A stretch of DNA of 64,000 nt from a bacterium (GCA_021777375.1 JAJYDV010000002.1:1-64000), one strand, 5' to 3'; shown: positions 1 through 8,899, counted from the stretch's first letter. Notes: generated from the letters alone by a model not told the origin. Made by a program: numbers and translations.

Positions 1-74
1 TGGCTGGGGATGAGGGATTCGAACCCCCGATCCTGGGACCAGAACCCAGTGCCTTACCGCTTGGCCAATCCCCA
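1..74 (-). tRNA. tRNA-Gln (anticodon CUG)
   Basis: The reverse complement folds as a cloverleaf. The acceptor strand TGGGGAT pairs with ATCCCCA, the T-arm contains GGTTCGAATCC, and the anticodon stem CTGGG/CCCAG holds the loop TTCTGGT, giving anticodon CTG, which reads CAG (Gln). The discriminator is G and the 3' CCA is encoded. GatC, GatA and GatB are encoded further along, so this tRNA may be charged first with Glu and then amidated. The gene touches the left window edge but appears complete. Confidence 0.95.
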
Positions 75-127
75 ATCTGACTGCCAGATTATACCTCAAA
101 AAGGTATCTTATAGCTATGTTATAAAA

Positions 128-1318
128 TTAATTGAAGAATTCTGTACCAGATAATTCTTCAGGCAAAAAGCCCTGCTCAGGCTTAAATCCCGATTGCCAT
201 TTATATCCGCTATTGTAACCTAAATCACGCATTAGTTTAGTCGGCGCATTTCTTAGCCAAAGAGGTACCGGAAGATTCGGGAAGTCTGTCGCTGTTCGTA
301 ACGCTTTACTCATCGCATCAGTGACTTCCCTAGATTTTGGTGCTTTAGCCAGTACAGCTGCACAATGAAATATATTGTATTGAGCCTCCGGCATACCGAT
401 TCGCTCAACCGCTAAGAAAGTTGACATGGCTAGGTTCAGTGCGGCTGGTGCGGCGAGCCCAATATCTTCACTAGCAAAAACTATCATCCGCCGAACGATA
501 AATTTAGGATCATCTCCAGCCTGAAGCAGGCGAGCTAAGTAGTAAAATGAAGCATTGGCATCGCCGCCCCGCAAACTTTTAATAAATGCACTGATCAGGT
601 TGTAGTGCGATTCTCCGGCTTTATCATGGAGTGGAACTCGCGTTTGAGCTGCGGAATTAATGATTGCTTCACTAAGCGGTTTATCTCCAGCTAAATCGAG
701 GCTTAGCTCAAGCAAATTCAATGCCATTCTGGCATCGCTACCGCTAAGCTCGGCAATCTGCTCAAGTAAATTTCTATTTAACCTTGCTGGACTTAAATTA
801 AGCTGTTTAGTGGCTAGACGTAAAATTTTCTCAATATTTGGCTTGGTTAGCGGTTCTAGAACTACTATCCGACTTCGGCTAAGAAGCGGAGATATAATTT
901 CAAAACTCGGATTTTCGGTCGTTGCACCAATCAGTGAAATCGTTCCATTTTCGACGTAAGGCAGAAAGGCATCCTGCTGAGCTTTATTAAAACGGTGAAT
1001 TTCGTCTACAAACAAAATCGTCTGTCGTCCGATTCTGAGATTCGTTTGCGCACGGTCAATAACGCCTAGGACATCTTTCTTGCCAGAAGTTACGGCAGAA
1101 AGTTCAACAAAGTCAGCCTCAGCCTCGTTAGCAATGATTCGTGCTAGGGTGGTTTTACCGCTTCCTGGCGGCCCCCAAAAAATAAGACTAAGCGGCTTTT
1201 TAATACTAATTATCCGCTCAAGCAGCTGATCTTTGCCGGTAATCTGCTCTTGCCCAATCACCTGACTTAGTTTGGTGGGCCTAAGACGATCGGCCAAAGG
1301 CACATTATCTCTTAACAT
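128..1318 (-). CDS. rarA: Replication-associated recombination ATPase RarA/MgsA
   Basis: 396-aa AAA+ ATPase of the RarA/MgsA/WRNIP1 family, which acts at stalled replication forks alongside RecA and SSB. The Walker A motif GPPGSGKTT lies at residues 49-57, followed by the Walker B/DEAH-like ILFVDEIHRFN, sensor 1 (GATTENPSF) and the C-terminal RarA tetramerisation domain with the typical segment HYNLISAFIKSLRGGD. Length is close to the family norm of about 420. It is divergent from a DNA glycosylase gene across only 42 bp. A -10-like TATACT sits 7 nt before the ATG and no Shine-Dalgarno is visible, so its mRNA may be leaderless. Family assignment is firm. Confidence 0.95.
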   Translation of the reverse strand: MLRDNVPLADRLRPTKLSQVIGQEQITGKDQLLERIISIKKPLSLIFWGPPGSGKTTLARIIANEAEADFVELSAVTSGKKDVLGVIDRAQTNLRIGRQTILFVDEIHRFNKAQQDAFLPYVENGTISLIGATTENPSFEIISPLLSRSRIVVLEPLTKPNIEKILRLATKQLNLSPARLNRNLLEQIAELSGSDARMALNLLELSLDLAGDKPLSEAIINSAAQTRVPLHDKAGESHYNLISAFIKSLRGGDANASFYYLARLLQAGDDPKFIVRRMIVFASEDIGLAAPAALNLAMSTFLAVERIGMPEAQYNIFHCAAVLAKAPKSREVTDAMSKALRTATDFPNLPVPLWLRNAPTKLMRDLGYNSGYKWQSGFKPEQGFLPEELSGTEFFN

Positions 1319-1360
1319 AACTCTAAGTATACCCTGAGATATCCGTCATATAATTAAAGA
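1319..1360. promoter_or_regulatory. Compact divergent promoter region of rarA and the glycosylase gene
   Basis: This 42-bp gap holds two opposed -10-like boxes: TATAAT at 1349-1354 on the plus strand, 6 nt before the glycosylase ATG, and TATACT read on the minus strand at 1326-1331, 7 nt before the rarA ATG. The place where the plus-strand -35 should be overlaps the rarA -10, and no good -35 is visible for either gene. Both transcripts would start at or within a few bases of the start codon. Confidence 0.5.
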
Positions 1361-1954
1361 ATGACGAAAAGAGTTGTCACTGTTCCGCTGGATGTTTTAT
1401 CTAAAATGAGTGCAACGGATGCGGCGTCGAGACTCATTGGTAGCGATCTGATCCGATATATTGACGGCAAACAGCTTATCGGACGTATTGTAGAAGTTGA
1501 AGCCTATGACCAAAACGACCCGGTCAGCCATAGCTATCACGGTAAGACCGCGCGGAATGCGGTAATGTTTGGACCGGCTGGATTTGCCTATGTGTATTTT
1601 ACATATGGGATGCACTTTTGCCTTAATGTTGTTGTTGGGCCGAAAGATAGCGCTGCTGCGGTTTTAATTAGGGCCCTTCAGCCTATTCAGGGAGAGTCAA
1701 TAATGCTTGCGAACCGCGGATATAACAAAAACCTCCTAAATGGGCCAGCTCGGCTGACCCAAGCACTTAAAATAGATAAAAGTCTAAATGGTCACGACTT
1801 AAGCCTTGCACCGCTAAGATTAAAACTTAACCCCGCAATTAAAAGTTCAGATATTAAGTGGGGTGCAAGGATTGGAATTAAAGAAAAAGCTAACAATGTA
1901 AAGAAATGGCGAGCCGTATTAAACGACAGTGCTTATCTTTCTCGACCTCTGTAA
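1361..1954 (+). CDS. DNA-3-methyladenine glycosylase (AAG/MPG family)
   Basis: 197-aa enzyme of the AAG/MPG (3-methyladenine DNA glycosylase II) family, which excises alkylated purines in base excision repair. Family hallmarks are visible: IGRIVEVEAYDQNDPVSHSY with the catalytic-region Glu near residue 47, TARNAVMFGPAGFAYVYFTYGMHFCLNVV, and the late NGPARLTQAL segment. It matches a complete bacterial member in length, about 190-200 residues. The ATG lies 6 nt after a TATAAT box and there is no Shine-Dalgarno. It is paired head to head with rarA, so two genome-maintenance genes share one short control region. Confidence 0.93.
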   Translation: MTKRVVTVPLDVLSKMSATDAASRLIGSDLIRYIDGKQLIGRIVEVEAYDQNDPVSHSYHGKTARNAVMFGPAGFAYVYFTYGMHFCLNVVVGPKDSAAAVLIRALQPIQGESIMLANRGYNKNLLNGPARLTQALKIDKSLNGHDLSLAPLRLKLNPAIKSSDIKWGARIGIKEKANNVKKWRAVLNDSAYLSRPL

Positions 1955-1998
1955 TAGGAATATTGCAAGTAGCAACAATAAGGCTTATGCTATGAATT

Positions 1999-2050
1999 AG
2001 GAAGTGTGAGGCTTCCTAACAGACCCGGGAATAAACACCCGGGTCTTTTA
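1999..2050. terminator. Bidirectional terminator between glycosylase and L,D-transpeptidase genes
   Basis: A perfect 9-bp GC-rich stem (AGACCCGGG at 2021-2029 with CCCGGGTCT at 2038-2046, 8-nt loop) is followed by TTTTA. A smaller 6-bp hairpin (AGGAAG at 1999-2004 with CTTCCT at 2012-2017) precedes it. The two flanking genes converge, so one structure can serve both. Confidence 0.8.
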
Positions 2051-2067
2051 GTGCACTTTTGACTTTT

Positions 2068-2667
2068 TTAAGCGCTTTGCTCGATTTTAATTTGAGTTCC
2101 AACCTGAGCCCAGTTAAATAACCACTGAGCTCCGGCTAGGGGCATTTCTACACACCCATGTGAGGCGTTCTTGGAAGTAGGTGAGATGTTGCCAAATTGG
2201 GATGGGGTTCTCCAGGTGGCATCGTGAAAACCGTAAGCCCCATAGTTGTTAAAGAGAAAAGGCATCCAGTATGACACATGATCATTCCAAGAAGAAACTC
2301 CGTCACTCCCGGTTAGGTTCAAGTTAGTTTCTTTGGCAAATATCTGGTAACTTCCAACCGGTGTAATATCTGCTGCCAAACCTGAGTATCCGGTAACAAC
2401 TGGAGTTGAGTAGGAAGTTAGATTAAAACTACAGGCCCAAAGATGCTGCTGATTAATGCCCACTACGATTAGCTTATCCAGGTTGTTGTTAACGCAAGGT
2501 GATGGCGGTGGCGGAGGCGTTAAGTTGGTCTGGGCTACTGCCTGTTTACTGGTGCTCACCGTAACATCGCTGGCCGCCCGGTTTAAATGATACAAATCAA
2601 AACCGGAGGCTATGACGAGCACGACTAAAACAACGATAAATAAAACTACGGTACGAGGGTGTTTCAT
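2068..2667 (-). CDS. Membrane-anchored L,D-transpeptidase (YkuD domain)
   Basis: 199-aa envelope protein. Residues about 5-22 form one hydrophobic segment, followed by a Pro-rich linker (PPPPPSP at 51-57) and a YkuD catalytic domain. The active-site motif is SHGCVEMP, with H170 and nucleophile C172; upstream H148 (GFHDATW) is the usual conserved His. The family forms 3-3 peptidoglycan cross-links or attaches proteins to peptidoglycan. Its substrate here is unknown. The enzyme complements the class A PBP encoded at 44168-47140. No clear Shine-Dalgarno is seen. Confidence 0.9.
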   Translation of the reverse strand: MKHPRTVVLFIVVLVVLVIASGFDLYHLNRAASDVTVSTSKQAVAQTNLTPPPPPSPCVNNNLDKLIVVGINQQHLWACSFNLTSYSTPVVTGYSGLAADITPVGSYQIFAKETNLNLTGSDGVSSWNDHVSYWMPFLFNNYGAYGFHDATWRTPSQFGNISPTSKNASHGCVEMPLAGAQWLFNWAQVGTQIKIEQSA

Positions 2668-2725
2668 AATTGTAAAAATTTACTTTCCTTATCTTATCCC
2701 GCTCTTTATTATACCCGATTCACTT

Positions 2726-2754
2726 TTGGCTGCTTAAGACAATCAATCTATAAT
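2726..2754 (+). promoter_or_regulatory. Promoter of rmuC
   Basis: A -35 TTGGCT (2726-2731), a 17-bp spacer and a perfect -10 TATAAT (2749-2754). The ATG at 2768 lies 13 nt after the -10, so the 5' leader would be only about 6-7 nt, with no ribosome-binding site. Confidence 0.65.
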
Positions 2755-2767
2755 AGTTAAACAAGTT

Positions 2768-3892
2768 ATGTTAGTAGCAATTATCATTCTAGCGGTTATC
2801 GTATTGGCCTTGGCGGTTTTACTTCTGTGGCGAAATTTGGGCTCTGAAGACAAACAGTCCGGCCTGCTACTTAAGGCCGACTTAGACCGTCTGAGTCAGG
2901 ATATTGGGTCTCTTAAAGACAACTTGCAAAACCAACTTGGTGAACGACTAGAGAAAAACCAGGCCTTAATGGTCGGATCGCTTCAAAAACAGTTTAGCGA
3001 GAGCGCCAAACTGATTCGCGAGGTCACTTCTAGTCTGGTCGAACTTAAAGAATCCAATAAACAAGTTGTCAGTATTACTGATGAGCTTAAGACCTTACAA
3101 AATGTCCTTCAAAACCCAAAACAGCGCGGGGTTCTAGGTGAGTATTACCTTCAGACGGTGCTTGAGAATGTACTGCCCCCGGATAGTTACAAGCTGCAAC
3201 AAAAAATTGGCAGAACCGATGATGGCGCAGAGCTGATTGTTGATGCTGCAATCTTCTTGGATAAAGGAATAATGTTGCCGGTTGACGCGAAGTTTTCCCT
3301 TGAAAACTACAACCGCCTTATAGAGGAACGTGATCCTGCCCGACGCGATACCCTGGCCAAGCAATTTAAGGCTGATCTAAAGGCTAGGATTGATGAGACG
3401 GCCAAATATATCAGGCCAAATGACGGCACTATGGATTTCGCATTCATGTTTATTCCAAGCGAAGCGATTTATTATGACTTATTAGTTAACAAGGTGGGCT
3501 CAACACAGGTCGCGGCGCGTGATTTAATTGAGTATGCCTTTAGAGATAAAAACGTCATTATTGTTAGCCCGACTAGTTTTTTAGCCTACTTACAAACGGT
3601 ACTTCAGGGTCTACGTAGTCTGCATATCGAGGAGCAAGCTAAACTAATTCAGGCCAGAGTTGGCGATCTGGGTCGGCATTTAAATACTTACCAGCTATTA
3701 ATGAATAAACTTGGTAATTCACTAGGCACTACGGTTAGCCATTTTAATTCTGCACACAAGGAACTGTCCAAGGTAGATAAAGATGTCCTAAAGATAGCTG
3801 GAGACAAAGCAAGCAAACTATCGCTTGAGCCAATCATTTTAGAAAAACCGATACTGGAGGAATCGAGTTCTCTAGATTCGGATCGGACTTAG
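2768..3892 (+). CDS. rmuC: DNA recombination protein RmuC
   Basis: 374-aa RmuC-family protein. It has an N-terminal membrane segment (residues 2-22), a coiled-coil region to about residue 115, then the predicted nuclease-like RmuC domain (for example QRGVLGEYYLQTVLENVLP, PVDAKFSLENY, DFAFMFIPSEAIY). In E. coli RmuC limits inversions at short inverted repeats; its biochemical activity is not well defined. Its end overlaps the convergent glycosidase gene by 21 bp. A well-formed promoter lies just upstream and implies an almost leaderless transcript. Confidence 0.93.
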   Translation: MLVAIIILAVIVLALAVLLLWRNLGSEDKQSGLLLKADLDRLSQDIGSLKDNLQNQLGERLEKNQALMVGSLQKQFSESAKLIREVTSSLVELKESNKQVVSITDELKTLQNVLQNPKQRGVLGEYYLQTVLENVLPPDSYKLQQKIGRTDDGAELIVDAAIFLDKGIMLPVDAKFSLENYNRLIEERDPARRDTLAKQFKADLKARIDETAKYIRPNDGTMDFAFMFIPSEAIYYDLLVNKVGSTQVAARDLIEYAFRDKNVIIVSPTSFLAYLQTVLQGLRSLHIEEQAKLIQARVGDLGRHLNTYQLLMNKLGNSLGTTVSHFNSAHKELSKVDKDVLKIAGDKASKLSLEPIILEKPILEESSSLDSDRT

Positions 3893-5203
3893 GGATAAAT
3901 CCACTGCTAAAGCGGCTGTCCAGGAGAAAGCTGGCGTTCCGAGAGCGTGTCCGTCATTCGGATCAAAGTATTCACTAAATCCATAACTAGTGACCATGTT
4001 TAAGGTAGTCTCTCGGAGTCGTTTGGCTTCTTCAAGAAATCCATAGCGTTTTAGTCCATCAATGATTAGCCAGTTGGTGTTTACCCAAGTCGGTCCCTGC
4101 CAGTAATTGTCGGGCTTAAACCAACTTGAATTTAGCGGCACGCTGGGTACCGGAAAATGACTATTGAAACTGTGCTTGTCGCTCAGCTGGCTTACAATGG
4201 CGTCGGCCTTATCTTTAGGAAGTGAACCGGCATAAAGAGCCAGCAATGACCCGATCGAGGGATCTTTAAATAGTTTATGAGTTATAAAATCGCGGCTAAA
4301 ATAGTTTGAACTTAGCGGATCCCAAAGTTCTTCAAAAGCTTGTTCGGTTTTCTTCATCCTGGTAGTAAACTCTTCAGGAAGCGGTTCGTGAATTGCGGCG
4401 GCGATGGCTTTTAATCGATCGTTATTGCGGATTAGAATGGCATTAAAGCCGACATCTTCAATTGCAAACATTGAGTGATCAAGAATTCTTCGGATATCAT
4501 AAATTTTACGGCGTAAACGGCGCTGAATATCAAAAAGAGCTAAGGCTTCAATGGCGTCGAACCGTTCATTCGATGGAACCCGGCGCGTATCTCGTCTAAA
4601 AAGATCAATAGCCCGCTCAGCGTGGGTTTTTTTAGCAGCCCTAATCCATAGGTTAAGCTGATGTTCGTGCAATTCGGTCATCCATGGCGGAGTATTGTCC
4701 ATTCCGACCTCCCAAGGATGTATCTGCAGCACTAATCCTTCGCCGTGTGGATCGCGTTCGTTATAAAGCCATAGATGATACTTAAGCAGTGAAGGAAACA
4801 CTCTACGGTACCAATCTCGTCGTTCACTTGGCGATAGCATCTCGCCAACGCGCGTAATGGCTTCGGCCAACATAGGTGGCTGAGTGATTCCGGTAGTCGC
4901 AACTTCTGAGGGAGCATCCGGGTTAATCCAACTGCGCCAAAAGTTTCTATCACGCTCATAACGCTTATCTGGAGAAAAAATAATGTTTGGTAACATACCG
5001 TTTTGCCACTGACCTCTAAGCAGACTTATAATTTCAATTTGAGCCCGTTCCGGATCACGGTGCCGAAGCCCAATTGCAATAAAGCAACTATCCCAAAGCC
5101 ATTGATGCGGGTAAAGATTAGCTGCCGGCTGGGTATATGAAGACTGATCGTTAGCATCAAGAACGTCGTAAGCTTCACTAATTAAATTGGTAGGTGGTTC
5201 CAT
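3872..5203 (-). CDS. GH63-like (alpha/alpha)6-barrel glycoside hydrolase
   Basis: 443-aa soluble protein without signal peptide. HQWLWDSCFIAIGLRHRDP, a Gln- and Gly-containing GQWQNGMLPNIIF segment, NYWQGPTWVNTNWLI and a C-terminal SEYFDPNDGHALGTPAFSW segment are the pattern of GH63/GH37-type barrels such as mannosylglycerate or glucosylglycerate hydrolases and trehalase-like enzymes. The WDS Asp and the C-terminal Glu fit the family acid/base residues. Substrate cannot be decided from sequence; an alpha-glucoside or compatible-solute sugar is plausible. It has a good minus-strand promoter with the -10 only 9 nt before the ATG. It is a stand-alone gene convergent with rmuC. Confidence 0.8.
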   Translation of the reverse strand: MEPPTNLISEAYDVLDANDQSSYTQPAANLYPHQWLWDSCFIAIGLRHRDPERAQIEIISLLRGQWQNGMLPNIIFSPDKRYERDRNFWRSWINPDAPSEVATTGITQPPMLAEAITRVGEMLSPSERRDWYRRVFPSLLKYHLWLYNERDPHGEGLVLQIHPWEVGMDNTPPWMTELHEHQLNLWIRAAKKTHAERAIDLFRRDTRRVPSNERFDAIEALALFDIQRRLRRKIYDIRRILDHSMFAIEDVGFNAILIRNNDRLKAIAAAIHEPLPEEFTTRMKKTEQAFEELWDPLSSNYFSRDFITHKLFKDPSIGSLLALYAGSLPKDKADAIVSQLSDKHSFNSHFPVPSVPLNSSWFKPDNYWQGPTWVNTNWLIIDGLKRYGFLEEAKRLRETTLNMVTSYGFSEYFDPNDGHALGTPAFSWTAALAVDLSLSPIRI

Positions 5204-5212
5204 TTAGAATTT

Positions 5213-5242
5213 AGTATAGCGCTCATGTATAAGTCGCGCCAA
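5213..5242 (-). promoter_or_regulatory. Promoter of the GH63-like gene
   Basis: On the minus strand TTGGCG (complement of 5237-5242), an 18-bp spacer and TATACT (complement of 5213-5218). The -10 ends 9 nt before the ATG, which predicts a leader of about 2-3 nt. The plus-strand -10 of pheS (TATACT, 5260-5265, 12 nt before its ATG) lies in the same 74-bp gap. Confidence 0.55.
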
Positions 5243-5277
5243 ACCTGGCTTTAGGCTGATATACTTAAGCTAACTTT

Positions 5278-6357
5278 ATGTTGAATGAAGATCTAAAAAA
5301 CGAAGTTGACAAGGCGCGCGAGCGGTTACTAAAACAACTTGAACAGGTTGCGGATAAGACAATAATTCTTAGGTCTTCGGACTTAAAAGCGCTTTATCAG
5401 AGGATCGCCCAACTGCCAGAGGATCAGAGGGGCTTTTTTGGCCAAGCCGTAAATCAGCTGAAAAATGAGTTGACCCAACTGATTAGTGAGCATCGTGAAG
5501 CTGAGTCGGCCCTGCCAACGGTAGATGTTAGCGCACCGTTTGCTCTTAATAGCCAGTTTAATCGCCGACCGGGTTTGTTCGGGGCAGAACTTGGCAGCTG
5601 TCATCCGTTAAGCCGCGAGCTTGGACTTATCTTGTCTATCTTTAGGAGTATGGGTTTTAGCGCCATTGAATCACGAGAAATAGACGACGATTGGCACATG
5701 TTTGGTGCGCTGAACTTTCCAGTAGGCCATCCAGCCAGAGACGATTATGACACTTTCATGACCGAGCAGACCGACAAGGATGGTTTACCGCTTATTGCTC
5801 CGGCGCATACTTCATCAATGCAAAATCGAGTCATCGCCCGCTACAAGGAAAACCTTGCTAAGAATGAACCAATTGCGGTCGTTATACCGGGTCGGACATT
5901 TCGCAATGAAGACGTTGATGCCCGTCATGAGCATACTTTTTACCAAGTTGAGGGTGTCTATATAGATAAAGGTGTAAATATTGGCAACCTAATCGCGACC
6001 TTAAGGACCTTTTTGCAAAGTTATTTTGGTAATGACAAGCTAAGTGTTAAAACCCAACCTTTTTATTTCCCATTTACCGAGCCCTCCTTAGAGTTTTCAC
6101 TAAGTTGCCCGTTTTGTAATAAACAAGGCTGTTCGATTTGCTCATTTAGCGGTTGGATTGAGCTGCTTGGCTGCGGCATGGTTCATCCTAACGTACTAAA
6201 AGAGGCCGGTGTGGATTCTAAAGAATATCAGGGTTTTGCTTGGGGTATGGGTGTAGAGCGGCTAATTATGATGAAGTACGGGATAGAAGATATTCGTCAT
6301 TTTGAATCATCTAAATTAAGCTTTTTACGTCAATTCTCGGCCGGAGGCGAAGCATGA
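5278..6357 (+). CDS. pheS: Phenylalanyl-tRNA synthetase alpha subunit
   Basis: 359-aa alpha subunit of the (alpha beta)2 PheRS, holding the class II catalytic core. An N-terminal coiled coil (about 1-85) precedes the core. Motif 2 is GRTFRNEDVDARHEHTFYQ and motif 3 is GFAWGMGVERLIMM. A Cys-rich loop (SCPFCNKQGCSICSFSGW) precedes ELLGCGMVHP, as in many Gram-positive-type PheS proteins. The stop overlaps the pheT start by 4 nt (ATGA), indicating translational coupling. A TATACT box 12 nt before the ATG and the lack of a Shine-Dalgarno suggest a near-leaderless mRNA. Confidence 0.97.
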   Translation: MLNEDLKNEVDKARERLLKQLEQVADKTIILRSSDLKALYQRIAQLPEDQRGFFGQAVNQLKNELTQLISEHREAESALPTVDVSAPFALNSQFNRRPGLFGAELGSCHPLSRELGLILSIFRSMGFSAIESREIDDDWHMFGALNFPVGHPARDDYDTFMTEQTDKDGLPLIAPAHTSSMQNRVIARYKENLAKNEPIAVVIPGRTFRNEDVDARHEHTFYQVEGVYIDKGVNIGNLIATLRTFLQSYFGNDKLSVKTQPFYFPFTEPSLEFSLSCPFCNKQGCSICSFSGWIELLGCGMVHPNVLKEAGVDSKEYQGFAWGMGVERLIMMKYGIEDIRHFESSKLSFLRQFSAGGEA

Positions 6358-8861
6358 AAGCCTCTTTGTCACTGATGCGCAAACTGGCGGTGAACGCGGA
6401 ATCGTTCCCGGACGACCCAGCCCTAGTTGAGCAACATATTAACGCGCAAATCGGGGCGATTGAGGACAAACTGGAGCTTGGGCCCATTTATCAAGACGCA
6501 ATGATCGTTAAAGTTATTAGCGCAGTACCACTTGAGGGCAGTGATCACTTAAGCTTATGTCAGATTGATGATCGACAAGTGCGAAGTAATGTCGAGCGTG
6601 GCAATGACGGGCTAGTCCAAGTTGTCTGTGGGGCGCCTAATGTCAAAGCCAATCAGATTGTAGTCTGGTTGCCGCCAGGTAGTATAGTGCCGTCTACCGC
6701 GACAGCTGTCGAACCCTTAAAATTAGAGATCCGTAAGATTTTAAATCAAATGAGTAATGGAATGTTGGCCAGCGCCAGCGAACTGGCTTTTTCTAGTGAT
6801 CATGAGGGGATTGTAGTGCTACCCGAAGACACGCCTTACGGTACCAAACTCAGTGATTTAATTAACCTAGATGATACGATCTTTGACATTGAAAATAAGA
6901 TGTTTACTCACCGTCCAGACTTGTTTGGGCAGCTAGGTATTGCAAGGGAGGTGTGTGCGACCTTTAATCTGTCATTCAAAAGTCCGGATTGGTATAGCGA
7001 GGACAGAGGTCTAAGTTCTAAACTATCCGGCAATCTCAGTGTCATTAATCAGCTAAAAGATAAAGCTTGCCCGCGTTTTATGGCAGTTTCAATTAATAAT
7101 ATTAAGGTTGAAACGAGTCCCGTGTGGTTGCAAAGTTATCTCTCGCGCTCTGGAATCCGGCCGTTAAATAACATCGTAGACATTACAAATTACGTGATGC
7201 TTGTGTCGTCTCAGCCGCTACATGCTTACGACCTAAATAAAGTCGGTGCCAATGGAAAGGCCGAGCTGCAAGTTAGAGATGCTCTTCCTAGAGAGAAACT
7301 AACGCTACTTGATGGATCAGAAATTGAGCTGACTAAAGAAGATATTGTTATTGCGAACCGAGATCATGCGCTTGGACTAGGTGGCGTTATGGGTGGTAAA
7401 AATTCGGAGATTAGCGATCATACGACCCAAATAGTTCTCGAGTGTGCGAGCTTTGATATGTACCGTATTCGGCGTTCATCAATGGCTCATGGTGTATTTA
7501 GTGAGGCAGTAACTAGATTTACCAAGGGGCCTTCAGCATTAGCTTGTCCGCCGGTCTTAGCATTTACCTTTGACTTAATAAAGCAGCTGTGTCCGGAGGC
7601 TGAGATAATTTCTGAGGTCGTTGACGAGCGCAATGATAGATTGGTGCATAAACTTGCGCCGCTTAGTCTCGATCTAGGACTTCTAAAAAGCTATTTGGGA
7701 ATTGAGCTTGACATTAAAGAAGTCATAACCTTACTTAATAATGCCGAAATTAAAGCTCATTCCGAAGAAGACAAGCTAATCGTTGAAGTGCCTTTTTGGC
7801 GCACCGATCTAAGTATTGATGTTGACGTAATTGAAGAGATTGCTCGTTTATATGGATTTGATAACTTGCCACAACAGCTGCCCCGGCGTTTACTTAACGC
7901 GCCAAATGTAGATCCGTTGCAGAAGACTAAGCAGCAGGTAAGAGTTTCGCTCGCTGCGGCCGGCGCTAACGAAGTGCTTTCTTACAGTTTTGTTAACCGG
8001 GTTTTAATTGAAGCTGCCGGGCAGGACCCGTCCCAAGCCTATAAGCTAATGAACGCCCTCTCCCCGGAGCTGGAATATTATCGCCTATCATTGATCCCCA
8101 GCTTGTTAAGTAAAGTGCATCTTAACCATAAAGCCGGATTCGAACGGTTTGGTATTTTTGAAATTGGTAAAGCGCATCAGATCAACCAATTGGACGACGA
8201 AGGTTTGCCGCTCGAAGCTGAACGACTAGCATTGGTTATTTCCACCGAGGCTAAAAGTGCAAAACAATATCAAGGGGAGGCTTATTTCCAAGCCCGTAGT
8301 TGGCTTAATTATTTACTAAGTTCACTCAACTGTAATTTAGAATTACTAAGTTTTAGACCTTTGGAGAAGACTGATTTAACTTATGACACTCTCTGGGAGG
8401 CTACCGCTAAAACATATCGCAGCGGACGAAGCGCTCTAGTTGAGTTTAACTCCGAAGTTTTGGGGATTATGGGTGAGTTTAAGGCTGCTACTGCTGAAGC
8501 TTTAAAGTTACCTGCTTATTGCTCTGGCTTTGAGCTAAACCTAGCTAAATTAAGTGAACTAGCACTGTCTTCACACCGCCAATACCGAGAATTATCACGA
8601 TACCCAAAAGTTATTCAGGATTTAACAGTCTCTTACGGCGGTAAAAGTTTTAGCGAGCTAAATGAGCAACTGAACCTTGAGCTAAAAGATTTAGTACCCA
8701 AGGATGTTGATTATACTTTGCAAGCCATTGATGCCTATCAACCGGCTACTGATTCAGGTAATATTTCTTGGACATTCCGCTTGTTCGCCCAAAGTAATGA
8801 CAGAACCTTAACCGACAAAGAGATTACTGATATTTTAGAAAAACTTAAACCTAAATTTTAA
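6354..8861 (+). CDS. pheT: Phenylalanyl-tRNA synthetase beta subunit
   Basis: 835-aa beta subunit with the full bacterial domain order. An EMAP-like tRNA-binding domain is at about 40-155 (IVKVISAVPLEGSDHLSLC). The B3/B4 editing domain is at about 215-395 (IRPLNNIVDITNYVM, LDGSEIELTKEDIVI). B5 follows at about 420-500, then the catalytic-like domain (SYSFVNRVLIEAAG, FGIFEIGKAH) and a C-terminal FDX-ACB domain (about 740-835, SRYPKVIQDLTVSYGG). Length is slightly above the usual ~800. It is coupled to pheS by an ATGA overlap. It assists tRNA-Phe recognition and hydrolyses mischarged Tyr-tRNA-Phe. Confidence 0.97.
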   Translation: MKASLSLMRKLAVNAESFPDDPALVEQHINAQIGAIEDKLELGPIYQDAMIVKVISAVPLEGSDHLSLCQIDDRQVRSNVERGNDGLVQVVCGAPNVKANQIVVWLPPGSIVPSTATAVEPLKLEIRKILNQMSNGMLASASELAFSSDHEGIVVLPEDTPYGTKLSDLINLDDTIFDIENKMFTHRPDLFGQLGIAREVCATFNLSFKSPDWYSEDRGLSSKLSGNLSVINQLKDKACPRFMAVSINNIKVETSPVWLQSYLSRSGIRPLNNIVDITNYVMLVSSQPLHAYDLNKVGANGKAELQVRDALPREKLTLLDGSEIELTKEDIVIANRDHALGLGGVMGGKNSEISDHTTQIVLECASFDMYRIRRSSMAHGVFSEAVTRFTKGPSALACPPVLAFTFDLIKQLCPEAEIISEVVDERNDRLVHKLAPLSLDLGLLKSYLGIELDIKEVITLLNNAEIKAHSEEDKLIVEVPFWRTDLSIDVDVIEEIARLYGFDNLPQQLPRRLLNAPNVDPLQKTKQQVRVSLAAAGANEVLSYSFVNRVLIEAAGQDPSQAYKLMNALSPELEYYRLSLIPSLLSKVHLNHKAGFERFGIFEIGKAHQINQLDDEGLPLEAERLALVISTEAKSAKQYQGEAYFQARSWLNYLLSSLNCNLELLSFRPLEKTDLTYDTLWEATAKTYRSGRSALVEFNSEVLGIMGEFKAATAEALKLPAYCSGFELNLAKLSELALSSHRQYRELSRYPKVIQDLTVSYGGKSFSELNEQLNLELKDLVPKDVDYTLQAIDAYQPATDSGNISWTFRLFAQSNDRTLTDKEITDILEKLKPKF

Positions 8862-8869
8862 TTCCGCTA

Positions 8870-8899
8870 TCGACAGGCAAGCATTCTTTTAGTTATAAT
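8870..8899 (+). promoter_or_regulatory. Promoter of the FKBP gene
   Basis: TCGACA (8870-8875), an 18-bp spacer and TATAAT (8894-8899). The ATG is 12 nt after the -10, predicting a leader of about 5 nt and no ribosome-binding site. Confidence 0.6.
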
